64,000 nucleotides of DNA from Sodalis glossinidius str. 'morsitans' (GCF_000010085.1 NC_007712.1:4030001-4094000), one strand, 5' to 3'; shown: positions 9,351-19,030, numbered from the stretch's first letter. The notes: generated by a model not told the origin, from the letters alone. Made by a program: numbers and translations.

Positions 9351-10233
9351 GTCTGGATAGTGGTTTCGTATCCCGCGATAGTGAGGTGTGGATCATTAAA
9401 CGCCGCACCAAAGGCGATAAGTTCAGCGACCGTGCCTGTTTTTACCGTGTAGACATGCCCGTACAATTGCCGATAAGGATTCCAGCGCCCGCTGGTATCA
9501 TTCATCTCGCCGCTGATTTTTTACAAAGAGTCAGTATCGCCGAAGGGGAGTCCGATAAAATCAAAGAGGGTATCGCCCATCGCGGTGATCACAGCGGTCA
9601 TATCGGGCGATCCTGTGCCTCCGCTCATGGCCGCGATGGATACATTCAGTCCTGGCGGCGTCTTTTCCCCTCCCGCTGGCGCATAATAGTTAAGCGCCAA
9701 AGGAATATTATTGCCGATTAGCCCTTTGTGCCTTGCTGTTAAGGTGATCTCTGCCGCCTCAACCGCAGCCGTTACCGGCAAAGCCTGATTGCTATTAATG
9801 GCATTGCTTAATTCGGTCGCAACCGTGTTCGCCGTGTTTGATTTGGCAACGCTAGCTACTATGCGTTGATCACCGATATACAATGTGACAACACCTGAAT
9901 CTTGTGCTGTCCCCTCATCGTAATCTTGCCACTCGCTGCTGCGCCTTTTGGCTCGGGCACGGCAATCACCCAAAGCTCGCCGATGGGGTCGATACGGCGA
10001 TAGGCGGTTACCATGCGGTGCAATTGGCTGCCGCGCCCAGCATGTGCTTGCATCATCTCCGCAGAGGGCATAATCACGGGCGAATTAAGTTGAATATCCG
10101 CACCCGGCAAGACATGACCGATTAGTAGTGCCGGGCCGCTGTCCTGCGCCGTATTGGCGGCGCTGTTGTCCATCTCTGCATAAAACAGAGGGACGCGGAG
10201 ATCGCTCGGAATAACATTAAAACTCAGACTCAT
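9350..10233 (-). pseudogene. contractile tail sheath protein (Mu gpL-like), frameshift, nonsense and 3' deletion
   Basis: The N-part (10233 to about 9925, MSLSFNVIPSDLRVPLFYAEMDNSAAN... PGADIQLNSP) is in one frame, the middle (about 9920-9521, GTAQDSGVVTLYIGDQRIV... IGLPFGDTDSL) in another. A TAA at 9521-9523 then breaks the frame, after which the sheath signature resumes in frame (SGRWNPYRQLYGHVYTVKTG, GAAFNDPHLTIAGYE). The last 50 or so residues are gone, replaced by tape-measure sequence. The start overlaps the stop of the DUF2635 gene. Confidence 0.85.
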
Positions 10234-10475
10234 TTTTCACCCTCTGCTTTAAGCTTTTTGCTTTTGGTGTTGTTGTTGTCGGGAATTTCACCTTCACTGC
10301 CCTCCCTGAACACCTCGATGTCATCATCCTGCATTCGCCTCCACCAGTAGGCATCCTCGATAACGCTAATGCCCTCTGGAGGAACGAGCATGTCAGGACG
10401 CCCCGGAGGACAAAGATAGAGAGGCATCGGTACCATGCTCCCGTGCTTCGGCTTGATAAAAACAAGATTAGTCAT
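10230..10475 (-). CDS. DUF2635 phage protein (Mu gp38-like)
   Basis: An 81-residue protein, MTNLVFIKPKHGSMVPMP..., with the PPEGISVIEDAYWWRRMQDDDIEV block of DUF2635 proteins. These small proteins are encoded just before the sheath gene in Mu- and SfV-like phages; the same order is kept here. Both ends overlap neighbours (TAATG at 10475, ATGA at the sheath start), so it was translationally coupled. It appears intact. Its role in tail assembly is unknown. Confidence 0.75.
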   Translation of the reverse strand: MTNLVFIKPKHGSMVPMPLYLCPPGRPDMLVPPEGISVIEDAYWWRRMQDDDIEVFREGSEGEIPDNNNTKSKKLKAEGEK

Positions 10476-11023
10476 TAAGCGCCTGCCTCGTCGTAATGAA
10501 CGGTAGTATTGTGGTGAATTGAGCTTGATTGCTCGGTCAAGTCGATAGATACAGTATGTAAATTATGCAGATTGTTAATGTCGGCATATTGCCGGGTACT
10601 TTCAAAATGAATGTCGGTGTCTACTTTAAAATTAAACTGCCAAACCAGTCTGGCACGGTTAACATCGATAAGATCGCTTGAGTCGTATTCAATCGCGCAG
10701 CAGCCTGATTCTGTCTCCCAACCGAGAATGGCATGCCAAATTTCACGGCGTACCTCATCGATGATATCACAGGCGGCTTCTTGCGCGCGCTCATCGGTAT
10801 TTCTGAGAAACACAGCAACGCTGAAATTTTCAGTTAGCGCTTGCCAATAATCCGTTTGTGAGCGCTGTTCGCCAGTGGCATCTTCGCCGGGGATCACGTA
10901 GGCCGAGGGTAATGGAAGATAGTTGGTTTCCAGTGCTGCAACATATTCCGCCGCACCTCCTACACGGCTCTCAAAACGTGGGCAATAGGTGCGGATCGCC
11001 CCGATAATTGGACTGAGTTTCAT
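10475..11023 (-). CDS. phage tail terminator-like protein (gp37 family)
   Basis: A 182-residue protein beginning MKLSPIIGAIRTYCPRFESRVGGAAEYV. Length, position between the HK97-gp10-like gene and DUF2635, and the ...NFSVAVFLRNTDERAQEAACDIIDEVR region fit the gp37-like proteins of Mu-like tails, believed to act at the tail terminus. Intact, with TAATG overlap to the next gene. Annotation rests on context and general resemblance. Confidence 0.6.
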   Translation of the reverse strand: MKLSPIIGAIRTYCPRFESRVGGAAEYVAALETNYLPLPSAYVIPGEDATGEQRSQTDYWQALTENFSVAVFLRNTDERAQEAACDIIDEVRREIWHAILGWETESGCCAIEYDSSDLIDVNRARLVWQFNFKVDTDIHFESTRQYADINNLHNLHTVSIDLTEQSSSIHHNTTVHYDEAGA

Positions 11024-11268
11024 TTTTTATTCCTTTTTCGACGTTCGGATCTTAATGAGCCTTTTAAATCATGAAGCAGCTTATGCCGCGTCCAGCCTTG
11101 AAGTTTTTCTACTGCCTCGGTCATGTAATTTTTGCGAGGCTCGATACGCCATCCGCCATATTTGTGGTGTATCTTGTTACGGCACTGCTGTTTTGAAAGA
11201 CGATACGACGCGTTTCTTACACCGTAATAAAGCATTGCCGGATAGTAAGTACCTTGAATGGGCATTCC

Positions 11269-11277
11269 CCCTTTACC
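11269..11277. repeat. left target-site duplication of the IS
   Basis: CCCTTTACC here is repeated at 12589-12597 on the other side of the insertion sequence. A 9-bp duplication is usual for IS50-like IS4-family elements. Confidence 0.9.
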
Positions 11278-12588
11278 CATCCCATTACACACAAGTCTCC
11301 GCTGGTAAACTTCAGCCTATCCGCAACTAAATTTGAGCAAAAACGATGAGCTGGGCAGAAGAAGAGCTAGGGACTGTAAATCTTGGTGATGCGAGACGTG
11401 ATCGCCGCGCAGTTTTGCTGCTGGAGCGGCTCGATCAGAAGCCCTCAGCAAGCATTCCAAGGGCATGTGAATGTTGGGCAGAGACAGCAGCAGCGTATCG
11501 ATTCCTACGCAACGATGATGTGCGTTGGAACAGGGTGATGGAGCCTCACTGGCAAGCCAGCCAGGCGCGTATGGGGCAGCACGAAGTAGTACTATGCCTG
11601 CAAGACACCACAGAGCTGAACTACAACGGCCAGGATATCGAGGGGCTGGGTCCCCTGAACTATGAAACGCAACGCGGACTATACCTGCACCCAACCTATG
11701 TCGTGAGCACTCAGCGCGAGCCGCTGGGCGTAACCAATGCCTGGAGTTGGGCACGCAAATTCAAAGATGATGAGGGCGTACGCGGTGGTATAACTGAAAG
11801 TATCCGCTGGATCGAGAGCTACGAGCGAATGGCTGAAAGTGCGGCTGCTCTGCCGACCACACGGCACGTCTGTGTGGGTGACCGTGAGTCGGATATGATA
11901 GAATTGATGCTCTGTGCACGTAATCTCGGCTATCCCGTGGACTACCTGATCCGCAATCGGCACAACCACGCCCTGCCTGGGAGTGGCAAGCTCTGGGACC
12001 AAGTGCAGGCTGCTCCACTACTGGGCCGCATACGTTTCGAGTTGCCGCGCGGGCGCGGGCGCAAAACGCGCCAAGTAGAGCAGGAAATCCGGCTGCAATA
12101 CCTTAGTATTTCGGATGGTGTCGGGGGGAAGCTCGAAGTGAGTTGTCTAATCGCCAGGTACCGGGCCCGCTGGGAAATTGAGCTCTTCTTCCTCGTGCTC
12201 AAAGAAGGCTGTCGAGTTGAGCGCCTGCAGTTAGGCAATAAAAACAGACTAGAAACGGCTCTGGCCCTCTACATGGTAATTGCGTGGCGTATCAACCGCC
12301 TGATGCGCCTAGGGCGCAATCTCCCTGAACTGGATGCAGATCTGTTATTTGAGACTGATGAGTGGCGAGCGGCCTTCATACTGAACAAAAAGCCGATCCC
12401 AAAGACCATGCCCACACTGAACCAAGTCATTCGTTTGATCGCACGACGCGGCGGTTTTCTAGGCCGAAAAGGTGATGGTGAACCGGGCACAAGGACGCTC
12501 TGGCTTGGCTTACAGGAGGTATCAATCTTCGTTGAGGGTGCCTGCTATGCACGGCAGATAGCTCTTAGGACTTGTGTGTAATGCGATG
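11278..12588 (+). mobile_element. IS4-family (IS50/Tn5-like) insertion sequence, 1311 bp
   Basis: The left end CATCCCATTACACACAAGTC and the reverse complement of the right end, CATCGCATTACACACAAGTC, match at 19 of 20 positions. The perfect 9-bp target duplication and disruption of a phage gene show transposition after prophage acquisition. The element holds one transposase gene. Absence of differences in the duplication suggests a fairly recent insertion. Confidence 0.92.
11346..12581 (+). CDS. IS4-family Tn5-like transposase, internally shortened
   Basis: A 411-residue DDE transposase. MSWAEEELGTVNLGDARRDRR is the Tn5-type N-terminus; catalytic positions are visible as D in LQDTTELNYN, D in GDRESDM and E in RWEIELFF. 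Tn5 transposase has 476 residues. Here the region between LQYLSISDGVGG and the YRARWEIE block is about 50 residues short, removing part of the insertion domain, so it may be inactive although the frame is open. The stop codon lies inside the right terminal repeat. Confidence 0.85.
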   Translation: MSWAEEELGTVNLGDARRDRRAVLLLERLDQKPSASIPRACECWAETAAAYRFLRNDDVRWNRVMEPHWQASQARMGQHEVVLCLQDTTELNYNGQDIEGLGPLNYETQRGLYLHPTYVVSTQREPLGVTNAWSWARKFKDDEGVRGGITESIRWIESYERMAESAAALPTTRHVCVGDRESDMIELMLCARNLGYPVDYLIRNRHNHALPGSGKLWDQVQAAPLLGRIRFELPRGRGRKTRQVEQEIRLQYLSISDGVGGKLEVSCLIARYRARWEIELFFLVLKEGCRVERLQLGNKNRLETALALYMVIAWRINRLMRLGRNLPELDADLLFETDEWRAAFILNKKPIPKTMPTLNQVIRLIARRGGFLGRKGDGEPGTRTLWLGLQEVSIFVEGACYARQIALRTCV

Positions 12589-12597
12589 CCCTTTACC
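12589..12597. repeat. right target-site duplication of the IS
   Basis: CCCTTTACC, identical to 11269-11277. Confidence 0.9.
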
Positions 12598-12864
12598 CCA
12601 AAAGCTTTTTCTTTTCCCCCTTTCCAGCTTGGCGCAATTTTGACCATGAGTCCCGGACGGCGCGCCGATGCCCTTAGCACGTTGTAGGCAATAGAACGTG
12701 CCAGTTTCCCGGTTTGCATCGCAGGATTGGCCCCCGGCTTAGACGCGTGTCTCCGCGTTCGTCTTAATAACCGTCGAGTCACCGCGACGTGTGCCTTGCC
12801 TATCTCGGCAAATCCCCGCCTCAATCGTGCGCGGTTAAAGACGAGTTCTTTCGGTTGTTGAAAG

Positions 12865-13269
12865 TCAATATGCAAGTGCATAAAGATAATTCTCCGACGA
12901 TGTGCTTCCTAATGCCTCACATTCCAGCACCCAGAAACGTTGTGTATGATTGATATCGATAATGCGTTTCACTTTAAAAACGGTATCGCCAAAGACAACC
13001 TCATGATCTGTCGTAATCGTTCGCCCGCGACGATAGTCCAGTGTGATCCTGTGGGTGATGGTATGGTTAATTTGCATTGAGTTTTGGTAGGCCGTCGCAC
13101 TCACTTGCGCTATTTTTGCCCATGCTTTAAAGGTTTCGGTAAATGTTGGCTCTAATCCGGCCCCCGTTCCCGGAACATCAGTGCGGCGACGCACAGTAAT
13201 GCGATGATTCATCTCTCCGCAATCTGGATAGCGATACGTTGTGATAATTTCTGTGTGATGAAGTTTCAT
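12865..13269 (-). CDS. phage head closure / head-tail adaptor (SPP1 gp16-like)
   Basis: A 134-residue protein. From MNHRITVRRRTDVPG the sequence follows the PF05521 head-tail adaptor family: central WAKIAQVSATAYQNS, then THRITLDYRRG and a C-terminal FWVLECEA. The longer start at 13269 is preferred because it overlaps the previous stop (ATGA). Its stop lies inside the next gene's start. Intact. It would close the portal channel and connect head to tail. Confidence 0.8.
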   Translation of the reverse strand: MKLHHTEIITTYRYPDCGEMNHRITVRRRTDVPGTGAGLEPTFTETFKAWAKIAQVSATAYQNSMQINHTITHRITLDYRRGRTITTDHEVVFGDTVFKVKRIIDINHTQRFWVLECEALGSTSSENYLYALAY

Positions 13270-13595
13270 AGCGGTATTATTCGGTACGGTTGTACATTCC
13301 AGATAAACCCCATTGGCAAATCGCTTTTTTCAAAATCGGATGAGGCCGTCCGATTTAAATAATAGTGAGAAGCCAATAGCAACATAGCGATTTTAATATC
13401 ATCCGTCAGGCATATACCGTCTTTATCCTCTGGCGGTATCTTTGCTTCATAGGGGTATAACTTTCGGTTTAAGTACGTCTCTGTGCGTTGCTGAACAGCG
13501 CGGCCAATCAAATCAAGGACGCTATCTTCTTCGTCAAAATCGGCCTCAAGACGACAATGCTCCTTAATTTCTTCAAGCGTTAATAGCATAAGCAT
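13266..13595 (-). CDS. phage gp6-like head-tail connector protein
   Basis: A 109-residue protein starting MLMLLTLEEIKEHCRLEADFDEEDSVL, then AVQQRTETYLNRKLY and MLLLASHYYLNR. This is the HK97 gp6-like connector family (PF05135), which forms a ring under the portal. Position directly after the capsid gene is canonical. Intact. Confidence 0.88.
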   Translation of the reverse strand: MLMLLTLEEIKEHCRLEADFDEEDSVLDLIGRAVQQRTETYLNRKLYPYEAKIPPEDKDGICLTDDIKIAMLLLASHYYLNRTASSDFEKSDLPMGFIWNVQPYRIIPL

Positions 13596-13622
13596 CTCCT
13601 ATGCCCGCCGCATGACGGGCAT

Positions 13623-13642
13623 AAAAAAACCGCCAAAGCGGT
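13623..13642 (-). terminator. intrinsic terminator after the capsid gene
   Basis: On the minus strand ACCGC-TTT(G)-GCGGT is followed by a run of seven T. It lies 30 bases beyond the capsid stop and before the connector gene, where partial termination would give excess capsid mRNA. Confidence 0.7.
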
Positions 13643-13671
13643 AGAGGATAAAGCCAGAATTTAAGGTGATG

Positions 13672-14889
13672 TCAGACTTTACCAACCAGCGCCTTGATAG
13701 CGGCAGAATCTTCCAGTACACAATCGAAGCGATGGAAAGCAAGAAACGCCGTTTGATCATAATCGGCATAACGTTCAACCAGTCGTTTTAATGTCATGTA
13801 GCTGACGCGCCGCACGATAAAACGGTTAAAGTCGCCGCAGTAAATAAACTTCTTGCCCGCGCCGATATCGGCAATAGCCGGATCAATGACATAGGGGACA
13901 TTCAGCACCGATGCCGGAGCTACACCAACGATATCCGGCAACCATAGCGGACGTTTTTGACCATCTTCCATTTCACTGAGCATTTTTAAGGTGTTGTCGT
14001 TAAACGCCAGACGGAAGGTACTGCCTTTGCGGTAGGCCGGATCAATACTGTGCTTCAGCGCCAGCACCTCCTGCCAGCTAAATTTCTTCGCGTCGGCAGT
14101 GGCGGTCGTTGTGGTAACGGAGACTTCCAGTCCGTTGGGCTGCTGAGGATTGCCCTTTCCTGTCCCTTGCACCAGATACCGGGATTCACCACGCCCAAGG
14201 CGTTGCGCGATGCGTGAGGCAAGATAGGCTTCAATATCTACGCCACTGTTCTGTAATAGTTCGTTTGATATGAGAATGATTTTTGATGAAAGTTTTTTGG
14301 CCTCAAGGTTAGCCGTGCCAAAAGTGACATCACCTTCGTTGGCCTGTGTATTTTCCCCCAGAAGCTCACCCTCTTCTGTTGTGCCGTCCGACGTACTCCA
14401 GGTGATAGTTTGCCCGTTGGCGGTATTGAGGATTTGCGCAACACTGGCGATCCCACCATACGCTTTCATTGAATCGATGATCTTGTTTAACATGATTTTC
14501 GGCACGGTATAGCCGCCTTTATCGTCAGGCGTCGTACCCTGTGCGCGAAGCTCTCTCAATGCTTGCCGCTCCTCTGGACTCATATCACCCAGCCCGCAAC
14601 GCAAGAATTTGTCGAACGCAGCAGTGCGTCGCTCGCTTTGCTGTTCCGGGTTGGCTTTATCCAGTGCTTGGCGCTGTTCGTCGGCCTGTTCATCGACAAC
14701 AACCTGATCCAGTTGGCGCAATTCCTCTTCCCGGCTTATCTGTTCATCGATGTTTTGCAGTGACGCCTTGGCCTTATTCCATTCGGTGCGCTGCTCTTCT
14801 GTCCATGCGTTATTGCCAATTTTTTCATTGAGTGCCCGCATATCCGTCGCAATAGTCTGACGTTTTTGCTTTAATTCGTGGAGTTTCAT
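13672..14889 (-). CDS. HK97-family major capsid protein
   Basis: A 405-residue precursor. The first 110 residues are charged and helical (MKLHELKQKRQTIATDMRALNEK..., EEQRTEWNKAKASLQ), the delta/scaffold domain removed by the protease. Then GGYTVPKIMLNKIIDSMKAYGGI begins the HK97 fold, with EAKKLSSKIILISNELLQNSGVDIEAYL in the middle. Intact, and preceded by AGGAAAC. It follows protease and portal as in HK97 and SfV. Confidence 0.93.
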   Translation of the reverse strand: MKLHELKQKRQTIATDMRALNEKIGNNAWTEEQRTEWNKAKASLQNIDEQISREEELRQLDQVVVDEQADEQRQALDKANPEQQSERRTAAFDKFLRCGLGDMSPEERQALRELRAQGTTPDDKGGYTVPKIMLNKIIDSMKAYGGIASVAQILNTANGQTITWSTSDGTTEEGELLGENTQANEGDVTFGTANLEAKKLSSKIILISNELLQNSGVDIEAYLASRIAQRLGRGESRYLVQGTGKGNPQQPNGLEVSVTTTTATADAKKFSWQEVLALKHSIDPAYRKGSTFRLAFNDNTLKMLSEMEDGQKRPLWLPDIVGVAPASVLNVPYVIDPAIADIGAGKKFIYCGDFNRFIVRRVSYMTLKRLVERYADYDQTAFLAFHRFDCVLEDSAAIKALVGKV

Positions 14890-14898
14890 GTTGTTTCC

Positions 14899-15498
14899 TT
14901 AAACGTTAAGTAAAGTCAGCAGGAGCTCGCGCGCCATTCGTTGGTTTATGGCGTGTTGAAGTGCGCCTGTTTCTTTTGCTTCCTGCCATGCTTTTAATGA
15001 TCGGACAGCCGAATCCGTATCCTGATAGGCGGGATGGGTGACCGGACTCACATCGAAAAGCCGGGAAAATCGGTTGATTTCACGTATTACAATGCCTTCA
15101 TCGTCCTCATACCAATACTCACCATCGTGAGCTATGCAAAATCCAAATGATGATTGGTCAATATCGCCTCGTCGCATTGGCTCCAGCACCAAATCGCGGA
15201 TTGTCTGGGTATCGGGTGCCGAGATATCATACTGCAAACCACGTTCATCAACCGATAACGCCAGTGTTCCCGCCACGGTGCGGCCAAGAATGAAATTGGC
15301 ATCATGATTAAATAGCGCTCTGACATCATCATTTAGCACACCATCAAATGCGCCGGGCTTGATGATTTCTCTAAAACCCCATAGCGGCTCGGAGCGACTA
15401 TTGAACACGGAGCCATAGCCAATAATTCGCGTGGGTTGGGTATCCTGCTGTTCCGCCCTTATTTCTCCGCTGTAACAGCGCGTTTCCCTGTCACACAT
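14899..15498 (-). CDS. HK97-family prohead protease
   Basis: A 199-residue protein from ATG 15498 (MCDRETRCYSGEIRAEQQ), behind GAGGAACTT; longer in-frame starts overlap the portal. IIGYGSVFNSRSEPLWGFREIIKPGAF, the LFNHDANFILGR segment carrying the catalytic His, and DQSSFGF are the family motifs of U35 proteases, which cut the capsid delta domain. It looks complete and lies 9 bases before the capsid start. Confidence 0.9.
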   Translation of the reverse strand: MCDRETRCYSGEIRAEQQDTQPTRIIGYGSVFNSRSEPLWGFREIIKPGAFDGVLNDDVRALFNHDANFILGRTVAGTLALSVDERGLQYDISAPDTQTIRDLVLEPMRRGDIDQSSFGFCIAHDGEYWYEDDEGIVIREINRFSRLFDVSPVTHPAYQDTDSAVRSLKAWQEAKETGALQHAINQRMARELLLTLLNV

Positions 15499-16725
15499 CG
15501 GTAAGTTCCTCTTTGTTTTTGCTTTCATTTTCAGGCGCGAATAACGAGGGATTAGCGGCGTTGACACTGACCAGTATTTCATCGAGTCCATCAACCGGAT
15601 TCATATCCTCAAACGCACGTGCTTCGTTGCGGCTCATCCAACCGTCAATAATCGCATAGTGATAAAATTGGGCGCGCTCTTGTGGCGTTCCTCGCATCAA
15701 ACCAGCAAGATTAAAGCGTACGTAAAAGCTCGCCCGTCGTTCAGCGCGAGTAAATAGACGCCGGTTAAGCTCCTGTTCCCAATTAGCCACCCAAGGCATA
15801 ATGCTATATAACGCACAAAATGAATGGCTTGCGCAGTGATATTGCTGTAAGTGGCTTTCTCCAAATCGTTAATCATATGCGATGGCAAATTAAAAATACC
15901 GGCAATCATTGAACGATTCAGTTTCATCATATCGATAATTTGCGCATCGACAGGCGAAACGGTTAGCGCCCCTTGTAATCCAGATCTGCCGGGATAAGCA
16001 GCGTTTTATTTTCTTCGCGCCGTAATGCCGACAGTGCATTCGCCCACATCGCCTTTAATCGTTTCCAGCCTTCCTCCTGAAGTTCGCCTTTAACTGACAC
16101 AATACCGGTACGCGCATTACCGGCAAAGAAACTGGCGGTATATTGTTGGCCGCTCATGCCTATGCCAATCGTATCTGCGTGTTGCAAAATCGGACTTAGC
16201 CCCATTTTCTGATTATTGCCCAGCGCTTGGATGTGGATCATATCGTCCATTGGCACGGCAAAATTGCCTTGCTCGTTGTAAACGCCGTAGGTATAGCGTC
16301 CTCCTGTATTAATCAGCGTGGTTTCCCACGGCATACAGGCTTTCCAGTGATAGCACCTCGCCCCGACGAGAGCGCATCACGCGAGTAAAGCCATTGCCCC
16401 AGCCCAAAATATGCCGCTGGGTTAATTACCGCCACTTGTAACTCGTTTGCCACGTATTTGGCTCATCATGAACCAGATAGAACGCCGGATGATCACGGGC
16501 AATATCGACGCCTTTATCCGTCTTTCTCATCACATGCAGCGGCATCTGTGCCATGTTTGACGCCAGCACCGTGATATAGGAGTAGACGGCGGCCAGTTTC
16601 AGCGAGGTTTCCGGACTAACGTAGGTGCCAGATCGGAATAATCCGTCTTCCTCTGTCATCTCTGCACTAATGCCTGTTTGTGGGTTTTCCAGTGGCTCAT
16701 GGCGGAAAATTGCATCAAGTAGCAT
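15491..16725 (-). pseudogene. HK97-family portal protein, one nonsense and three frameshifts
   Basis: Pieces in order: MLLDAIFRHEPLENP... to ...NTWQTSYKWR; a TAA (GAA expected) after KWR, then LTQRHILGWGNGFTRVMRS in the same frame; a one-base slip before PWETTLINTGGRYTYG...; another near 15960 before the SPVDAQIIDMMKLNRSMIAGIFNLP segment; a last one near 15800 before PWVANWEQELNRRLF... to ...KNKEELTDV. Together they cover a full portal of about 410 residues. No functional DNA-entry ring can be made. Confidence 0.9.
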
Positions 16726-16876
16726 TTCTCCTCCTCATGGCGGCTAATAGCGCCCATGCCAGCACGAGAGCGCCGGAAAACATCAGTAAACAGGGCAAGC
16801 CAAATCGCAGGTACACCCCAGCGGAGAGCAAGCCAAAACCGACCAGCCCGACAATATCAATGATCAAATTTTTCAT
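16715..16876 (-). CDS. small hydrophobic phage protein, 53 residues
   Basis: Starts MKNLIIDIVGLVGFGLLSAG, with two hydrophobic stretches (residues 4-20 and 28-46) and a basic end (MRRRNAT). The ATG overlaps the terminase stop (ATGA) and its TGA lies inside the portal start, the tight packing expected of a real gene. Small membrane proteins at this terminase-portal junction are common in HK97/SfV-like phages. Function unknown. Confidence 0.65.
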   Translation of the reverse strand: MKNLIIDIVGLVGFGLLSAGVYLRFGLPCLLMFSGALVLAWALLAAMRRRNAT

Positions 16877-18495
16877 AGCATAAGGAGATCTTCGGTCGGA
16901 TCCAGTGTTGAGAGAAAATCGGTTTTGTTGCCACCATTAAGCACGACTCGACTCATCGCGGTAAACAAGGCAACCGGGCCGTCTATTTTTGCTTCAGGCG
17001 TTGATTTATTGGGAAAAATATTGTCGTTTTTATCGATTTTTACCGTGATATTCGACATCATCCAGTTCATTAACGGGTTTTGTGTGTGGTGAAAACGTCC
17101 GCTATAAACCAGCGCTTCCACCTCTTTCATGGCTTCGGATAAATTCTTTACCGTTTGCGGTACCTCAACCAGCGGCAAGCCCTCTTCAGCAAGCGATAAA
17201 CTGAACTGGGTCGCACTCCACGGGTCGAAAGCAATTTCCTTCAGGCTTTCACCTGACACCCAAGCCTGTAGCTCTTCCTTGATTTGCGTATGGTCGATAA
17301 CATCCCCCTCCGTTAAAGTGAGCCTATCCAGCGCCGCCCACTTACGGTACATTTCGGCCATTTGGCGCGAGCATCGCTCTAGCCGTCCTGACGACGGTAG
17401 CCAGAATTTGCCATCGACGTGGACATGCCCCTCATTCGTCCGCCAGACTTTGACCGCCGCACAAATATCAATTTTGTTTGACAGATCAACGCCTACCCAC
17501 AGTGGATAGGTGTTTAATTCATGTTGTGGCGCGATATATTCGCATTTCTCCCACTTGATCATATCCATCCATGCCGATTCCACCGTCACCCACATATTCA
17601 TGTGTTTTGTAAAGAAATTGACACGTGCAGATACCTGCTCTTGTGCTTTTTTTGCCAAACGGCATAAATCATCCCAGCGTTTACAGGTACCCAAGCCGGG
17701 GTTCGCTTTTAACCAGATGCTTTCATCAAAGGGATCATCGTTTTCGTCGAGCGTGTAGATGATTGCAAAGAAGGCGTCATCTTTGATGGCTCCTTCAACC
17801 TTGCTATCAAAGCCGCGCAATACCTTAATGGCATAATCTCGCAACTCGTAGCAAATGCCCTCCTTGTTGAATCCCGCGGTTGTGATACCAAAAATCAGCG
17901 ATTGCAGACGTGCGCCGGTTGCTGTTTCCAGCACATCCCAAACATCACGGGTCTTGTGAGCGTGAAGCTCATCGACTATTCCGCAATGAATATTTAACCC
18001 GTCGAGACTGTGAGCATCTGACGATAACGGTTGAAATCGAGAGGCAGAATGTTCTTGATAGATAGTCAGCTTATTAAATTCAAAAAAGCGTCCAAGTGTT
18101 AGCGGAGCCTTTTTAATATGCTCTTGGCGTCCTCAAATACAATCCTAGCCTGATCTCGCGTGGTCGCAGCGGAATAGACTTCTGCGCCACCTTCGCTGTC
18201 CGCCCCCGTCATGTACAGGGAAATCCCCGATGAAAGCGTGGACTTGGCGTTCTTTCGCGCCACTTCGTTGTAGGCAGTACGAAAACGCCGCATCATCACA
18301 GGCTTGCCGCTGCCGTCAGACTTGAGAACGATTTCACCTGTTTTCTCGTCAACTAATGGGATAACGAAACCAAAAATATTGATAAGAATAAAGGTGTGCC
18401 AATCCATCAGTTCAATCGGCTGACCCGCAAGGTTGCCTTTGACGTGTGGGATAACTTTATAGAAATTAAGTACATGCTGGGCGCGAGGCTAGCTG
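16873..18495 (-). pseudogene. terminase large subunit, nonsense and frameshift
   Basis: The N-terminal piece (PRAQHVLNFYKVIPHVKG... MDWHTFILINIFGF... ARKNAKST, the Walker A region) runs to about 18108. An indel in an A-run then moves the frame; KKAPLTLGRFFEFNKLTIYQ... GIVDELHAHKTRDVWDVLETATG (Walker B) and the nuclease half follow to 16873 (GVDLSNKIDICAAV carries the metal-binding Asp). A TAG sits before PRAQHV. The usual first 60 or so residues are absent: small-subunit sequence is joined directly to this point. Confidence 0.87.
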
Positions 18496-18528
18496 AAATA
18501 AATTCCGCACTCTTCACCGTTTTTAATC

Positions 18529-18916
18529 ATGCCGAATTCGGCTTGCATCCTGCAAATACGCTTCCACGCATCAGCCATCATGCGACTTGAGGGTGAGGAC
18601 GGATCATCATGCTGCCATCGGCTGAGGTTGTTTTATAAGAATCCCCTTCCTGCTCGATAATGTCACGGTGAAGTCTCCACTCGATATAAGCACCAACCAG
18701 TAGCTCAAGCGCTATACGATCAAGAACAGTAATCACTCCCATAGCTTCTAGGCGTTCGCCGAGAACCTTAAACCAGTATCGCTCTTGCTTATTGAAGTGT
18801 TTTGGTGTTGAGGGGATCCCTTTTTCGGGTTGTGGTTCATTTTTATTGATTGCCCTTTTTGAAGGGTTACCCCTGACCAAACGTAGATGGGTCGGGGTTT
18901 TTGGTGGCCCTGACAC
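18529..18916 (-). pseudogene. terminase small subunit, P27 family, 3' frameshift
   Basis: MSGPPKTPTHLRLVRGNPSKRAI is the P27-family start; ERYWFKVLGERLEAMGVITVLDRIALELLVGAYIEW follows. The frame ends at 18578 after MMIRPHPQVA, but ADAWKRICRMQAEFGM, the family C-terminus, continues one frame over. After that the sequence passes straight into large-subunit coding sequence. It recognises packaging sites in the intact phage. Confidence 0.85.
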
Positions 18917-19030
18917 AATTGAAAACTCCTATTAATCACGCTGTTAGGGATACCCATAAAAAGGTTTCTAACCTGCGGAGATGTAAAAAAGGTAGGGCGT
19001 CGCTACTAAGTGTTTGTTTATTTAGATATT

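Larger units (their letters stand above)
11020..12881 (-). pseudogene. HK97-gp10-like head-tail protein, interrupted by an insertion sequence
   Basis: The 5' half (12881 to about 12589, MHLHIDFQQPKELVF... NPAMQTGKLARSI... MVKIAPSWKGGKEK) and the 3' half (11277 to 11020, GKGGMPIQGTYYPAMLYYGV... LRSERRKRNKK) are the two parts of one neck protein of about 185 residues. The IS at 11278-12588 separates them, with the 9-bp duplication CCCTTTACC on each side. Excising the IS would not give one frame: the halves are offset by one base, and the run of five C at about 12616 is a likely slippage site, so the gene may also carry an older indel. Confidence 0.8.

Noticed and set aside
2190..18500. Stop codon reassignment or programmed readthrough, because many phage genes have one in-frame stop
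   Set aside because: TAA, TAG and TGA all occur as interruptions, frameshifts are equally frequent, and core host genes in the same window use normal stops. Decay explains it better.
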